Source: Desulfovibrio sp. An276 (GTDB taxonomy: Bacteria > Desulfobacterota > Desulfovibrionia > Desulfovibrionales > Desulfovibrionaceae). Taken from it: DNA of 64,000 nt. The stretch covers positions 1 through 64,000 of the forward strand of contig NZ_NFJC01000010.1 of NCBI RefSeq assembly GCF_002159665.1, written 5' to 3'. The notes under the pieces are model-generated. The model made no database searches and was not told the DNA's origin. It saw nothing but the letters and a program-made list of their open reading frames with translations. Both the position numbers and the translations under genes were made by a program. Below, piece after piece: positions 61,587 to 64,000 of this stretch (positions are counted from its first letter, which is position 1; each line of letters opens with the position of its first letter).

Positions 61587-62909
61587 ATGTTCACAGAATC
61601 CGGAAAACACAATGAACTGCTTTCTCTTCTCGAGGGAGCCTTCTACGCCATTGTGCGCGTGGATCCAGAGAGGGACAGCTGCTGGTTTCTGAAAGGCGTT
61701 GCCAGGGAACACAGCTACAGGCGTTTTGCCTACAGCCGTCTGTTGCAGGCTTCGGGCAAGTTTGTCTATTCCAAGTACCGCAGCAGTGTCCTGTATGCGC
61801 TCAGTGTCGCAAACCTGAAAAAAAGAGCGTTTACCCCGGATTTCACACTCAACTTTGCCTACGCAACCTTCAACAGGGAAAAATGGGTTTCCGTAAGCTT
61901 CGTCTGCGAGCCCAGGTCGAAAAATATCTATCTCTTGTTCAGAAAGTGCAGGGAATATGACCTGGTGCTAAAGGACATAGTGAATCTCTATGTCTACGAT
62001 CGCTGCGACTACTTTATTTATCTTGATGCCGGCACGAACAGCTACGTCATGTTCAGTGGCAGCAGCAACGGAACTCCTCTACCGCCGCAGATCTGCAATG
62101 ACTACAACACGGAAACAGTGAAGTACGCAAATCTCTACGTGCCACCCGAGGACAGGGAAATGGTCATCCGCGAAATGAGGCTGGAGCGCGTGATAGAGAT
62201 GCTTGAGAGCAAGGGCAGCCACAGCCTGTACACAGGCGTTATTGATCCTGTGCGCGGCTACACACGCAAGAAGCTGGAATACCAGTACTACAACAGGGAA
62301 CGAAAGAAGATTCTGCTCTGGCGCACGGACATCTCGCAGTTCTACCACGAAGAAATGGAGCGCAACACCAAGCTGCGCGAAGCGCTCATACGGGCTCAGA
62401 CGGATTCCATGACAGGTCTTCTCAACAAGCAGGCCTTCGAGGAAAGGGTCGGTGATGCACTGCAGACGAACAAGTCCCTTGCAGCCTTTCTCTTCGTGGA
62501 TCTCGACAACTTCAAGAGTGTCAACGATCAATTGGGGCACAACACGGGCGACAGGGTCATCCTTGCTCTCGCGTCCATTCTCAGGAAGGAGACTGCAGAC
62601 AGACAGGCCATTGCCGGTCGCATAGGCGGTGACGAGTTCGGAGTCTTCTTGAGCAAGCTCGACAACCGCGAGGAGGCATGCCAGCTGGCACGGGCCATCT
62701 GTGAAGATTTTGCTGCCCAGGGCAGCAGGATTTGCTCTTCCGTCTCCTGCAGCATAGGCATAGCATTCTATCCCGACGAGGCGACTGCCTATGCAGATCT
62801 TGTGGAAAAGGCCGACAGCCGCACCTACTCTGTGAAGGCATCCGGCAAGAACGGGTATGCGTCCTCCTGTAGTGAGACATCTGAAGAGAGGCATAGAGAA
62901 ACGTTGTGA
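61587..62909 (+). CDS. Diguanylate cyclase (GGDEF), second tandem copy
   Basis: A 440-aa paralogue of the preceding cyclase, nearly collinear from MFTES to the end, with a 12-residue longer tail. DLDNFKSVND and RIGGDEFGVF are intact. Most differences fall in the N-terminal sensory region (for example between residues 105 and 220), as expected if the two copies respond to different signals. Again no I-site. AAGG lies before the ATG. Confidence 0.92.
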   Translation: MFTESGKHNELLSLLEGAFYAIVRVDPERDSCWFLKGVAREHSYRRFAYSRLLQASGKFVYSKYRSSVLYALSVANLKKRAFTPDFTLNFAYATFNREKWVSVSFVCEPRSKNIYLLFRKCREYDLVLKDIVNLYVYDRCDYFIYLDAGTNSYVMFSGSSNGTPLPPQICNDYNTETVKYANLYVPPEDREMVIREMRLERVIEMLESKGSHSLYTGVIDPVRGYTRKKLEYQYYNRERKKILLWRTDISQFYHEEMERNTKLREALIRAQTDSMTGLLNKQAFEERVGDALQTNKSLAAFLFVDLDNFKSVNDQLGHNTGDRVILALASILRKETADRQAIAGRIGGDEFGVFLSKLDNREEACQLARAICEDFAAQGSRICSSVSCSIGIAFYPDEATAYADLVEKADSRTYSVKASGKNGYASSCSETSEERHRETL

Positions 62910-62944
62910 AGAGCAACGTTTGTACAAAAAAGAAGTGAGGCGAG

Positions 62945-64000
62945 ATGAACAGGGCAGGGACAATGGTGCCCAATCTGTTCGGAAAGGAGACCTCTTTTTC
63001 CCTGAGGCCAGCATTGTTTCCACCTGTGCCGGGGATTGCGCTGAACGGGAATCAGGCGCGGAAACTGGACTTTGCCCAAAAAAGGCTGGCCGAACTCGTC
63101 GCATTTGTCCGCGATAGCCCAGAGACACAGTATTTCATTCCCATGATTCAGCTTCGCGAGGCCATCCTGTCGTCCAGGATTGAGGATATTGAGTGCAGTA
63201 TGGACGAGGTTCTCAAGGCCGAAGCCGGCAAGATGCGGGGAAGGGAGGTTTGCCTGGTGCAGGGCCTGCGGGAGGCTGCAGAGTACGCTCTTTCAAGGCG
63301 AAAGGAGCTCCTCTTGTGCAACAGGCTTGTCCGGGAGGCGCATCGTGTCCTCTTCGGAACTGTGTGCGAGACTGGCAAGAATCCCGGGGAGTTTAGCAAG
63401 ACGCAAAACTGGATTGGTCCTGCAGGGTGCACCCTTGCCACGGCAAGCCATGTCCCCCCCCCCCGAACGTACAGGACATGCTTGAGGGCCTTGCCAATCT
63501 CGAAAACTATATCAACTACAGGGATGGCAGTGATCCGCTCATCAGGGCAGCCCTTGTCCACTACCAGTTCGAGACCATAAAGGCTGCTCATCATATTGTG
63601 CCTTCTTGAATGGGGGCTTCTCTCGGAGCCTGTCCAGTGCATATCGAAGGCCCTGCTGACAAGGCAGGATGAGCACTACGCATCCTTTACGAGCAATGGG
63701 TAGAGTTTTCCTTGAGGCTGTGTAAGCGACGCAGCTGCCGCGTCCTGTGCCACACTGCGCGGCCTGCAGGAGCTGTACGCAAAAAACAGGGAAGCTGCCG
63801 CTACATGCGCGAACATGCAAGACCAGACCCTGAGGCTCTTCCATTTGTTGCACACCCATCCCGTCATCACCCAAGATGCCGTCTGCAGGGAACTTGGCTC
63901 AAGTCAGGAAGCCATCGGGACTTGCGTGGAAAACCTTCGCAAACTGGGCATTTTGCAGGAATGCGGGAATTACCTTGTCTATCGTTCCTGCAGAAATTCG
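62945..64000 (+). pseudogene. Broken Fic-domain gene with a run of eleven C
   Basis: The first frame (from 62945) encodes a Fic N-terminal domain and reads into SKTQNWIGPAGCTLATASHVPPP, then is thrown out of frame by 11 C at 63454-63464; nine or twelve would continue into NVQDMLEGLANLENYI and IRAALVHYQFETI. The next codons should be the catalytic HPFxDGNGR, but that motif is deleted near 63585. The gene resumes in another frame as LLEWGLLSEPVQCISKALL, meets a TAG (63702), shifts again near 63726 and ends with an intact winged-helix tail (LFHLLHTHPVITQDAVCREL) reaching the window edge. It cannot make an active Fic enzyme. Confidence 0.85.

Noticed and set aside
1-64000. CRISPR arrays, tRNA or rRNA genes
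   Set aside because: No regularly spaced direct repeats and no tRNA- or rRNA-like sequence were seen on reading.

Overview
The window is a GC-rich Gram-negative chromosome segment: it encodes a TonB-dependent receptor, MacAB-type export and dihydrolipoamide dehydrogenase. Its centre is a hybrid NRPS/PKS locus of about 42 kb (roughly 700-48,030). The look is that of a gut or sediment deltaproteobacterium of the Desulfovibrio kind, but that is an impression and not proven by any marker gene here.

Layout. (1) 1-505: the 5' part of an IS5-family transposase running off the left edge. (2) 710-9,480, all on the minus strand: an AraC-type regulator, a protein fusing a MATE exporter to a periplasmic adaptor, a LolD/MacB-type ATPase, two MacB/FtsX permeases and a class I HMG-CoA reductase-like enzyme. 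(3) 9,884-41,468, minus strand: the biosynthetic operon, in order of transcription aspartate 1-decarboxylase (PanD), Sfp-type PPTase, A-T, docking-Cy-A-T-C-A-T, docking-C-(decayed region)-T, KS-(eroded AT)-ACP, Cy-A-T, C-A-MT-T, KS-AT-ACP-(decayed C), a stand-alone C domain and two discrete thioesterases. Most junctions overlap by 1-46 nt. (4) A divergent promoter region (41,520-42,248) with two palindromes resembling iron-regulated operators. (5) 42,249-48,030, plus strand: TonB receptor and two fused-type ABC transporters in the arrangement of yersiniabactin FyuA/YbtPQ. (6) 48,059-52,330: an AT-richer island with a gutted copy of lpd, an intact Fic protein between two identical 36-bp palindromes, a broken Rpn-type nuclease gene and an intact lpd. 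(7) 53,202-62,909, plus strand: a GGDEF/PAS/GAF/EAL protein, a CheB-CheR fusion and two tandemly duplicated diguanylate cyclases. (8) 62,945-64,000: a broken second Fic gene.

How the genes fit together. PanD turns aspartate into beta-alanine. The A domain of the C-A-MT-T protein carries a by-eye specificity code very close to the known beta-alanine code, so the cluster appears to make its own unusual building block. Two Cy domains predict thiazoline/oxazoline-type rings. Heterocycles, TonB receptor, YbtPQ-like importers, an AraC regulator and Fur-like palindromes together suggest a metallophore. The MATE-adaptor fusion and MacB-like parts would export the product. Several modules carry decayed domains (A/KR, AT, C), and two discrete enzymes (a free C domain and a thioesterase with a Cys nucleophile) may compensate. 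I do not recognise the product or a named cluster with this exact arrangement.
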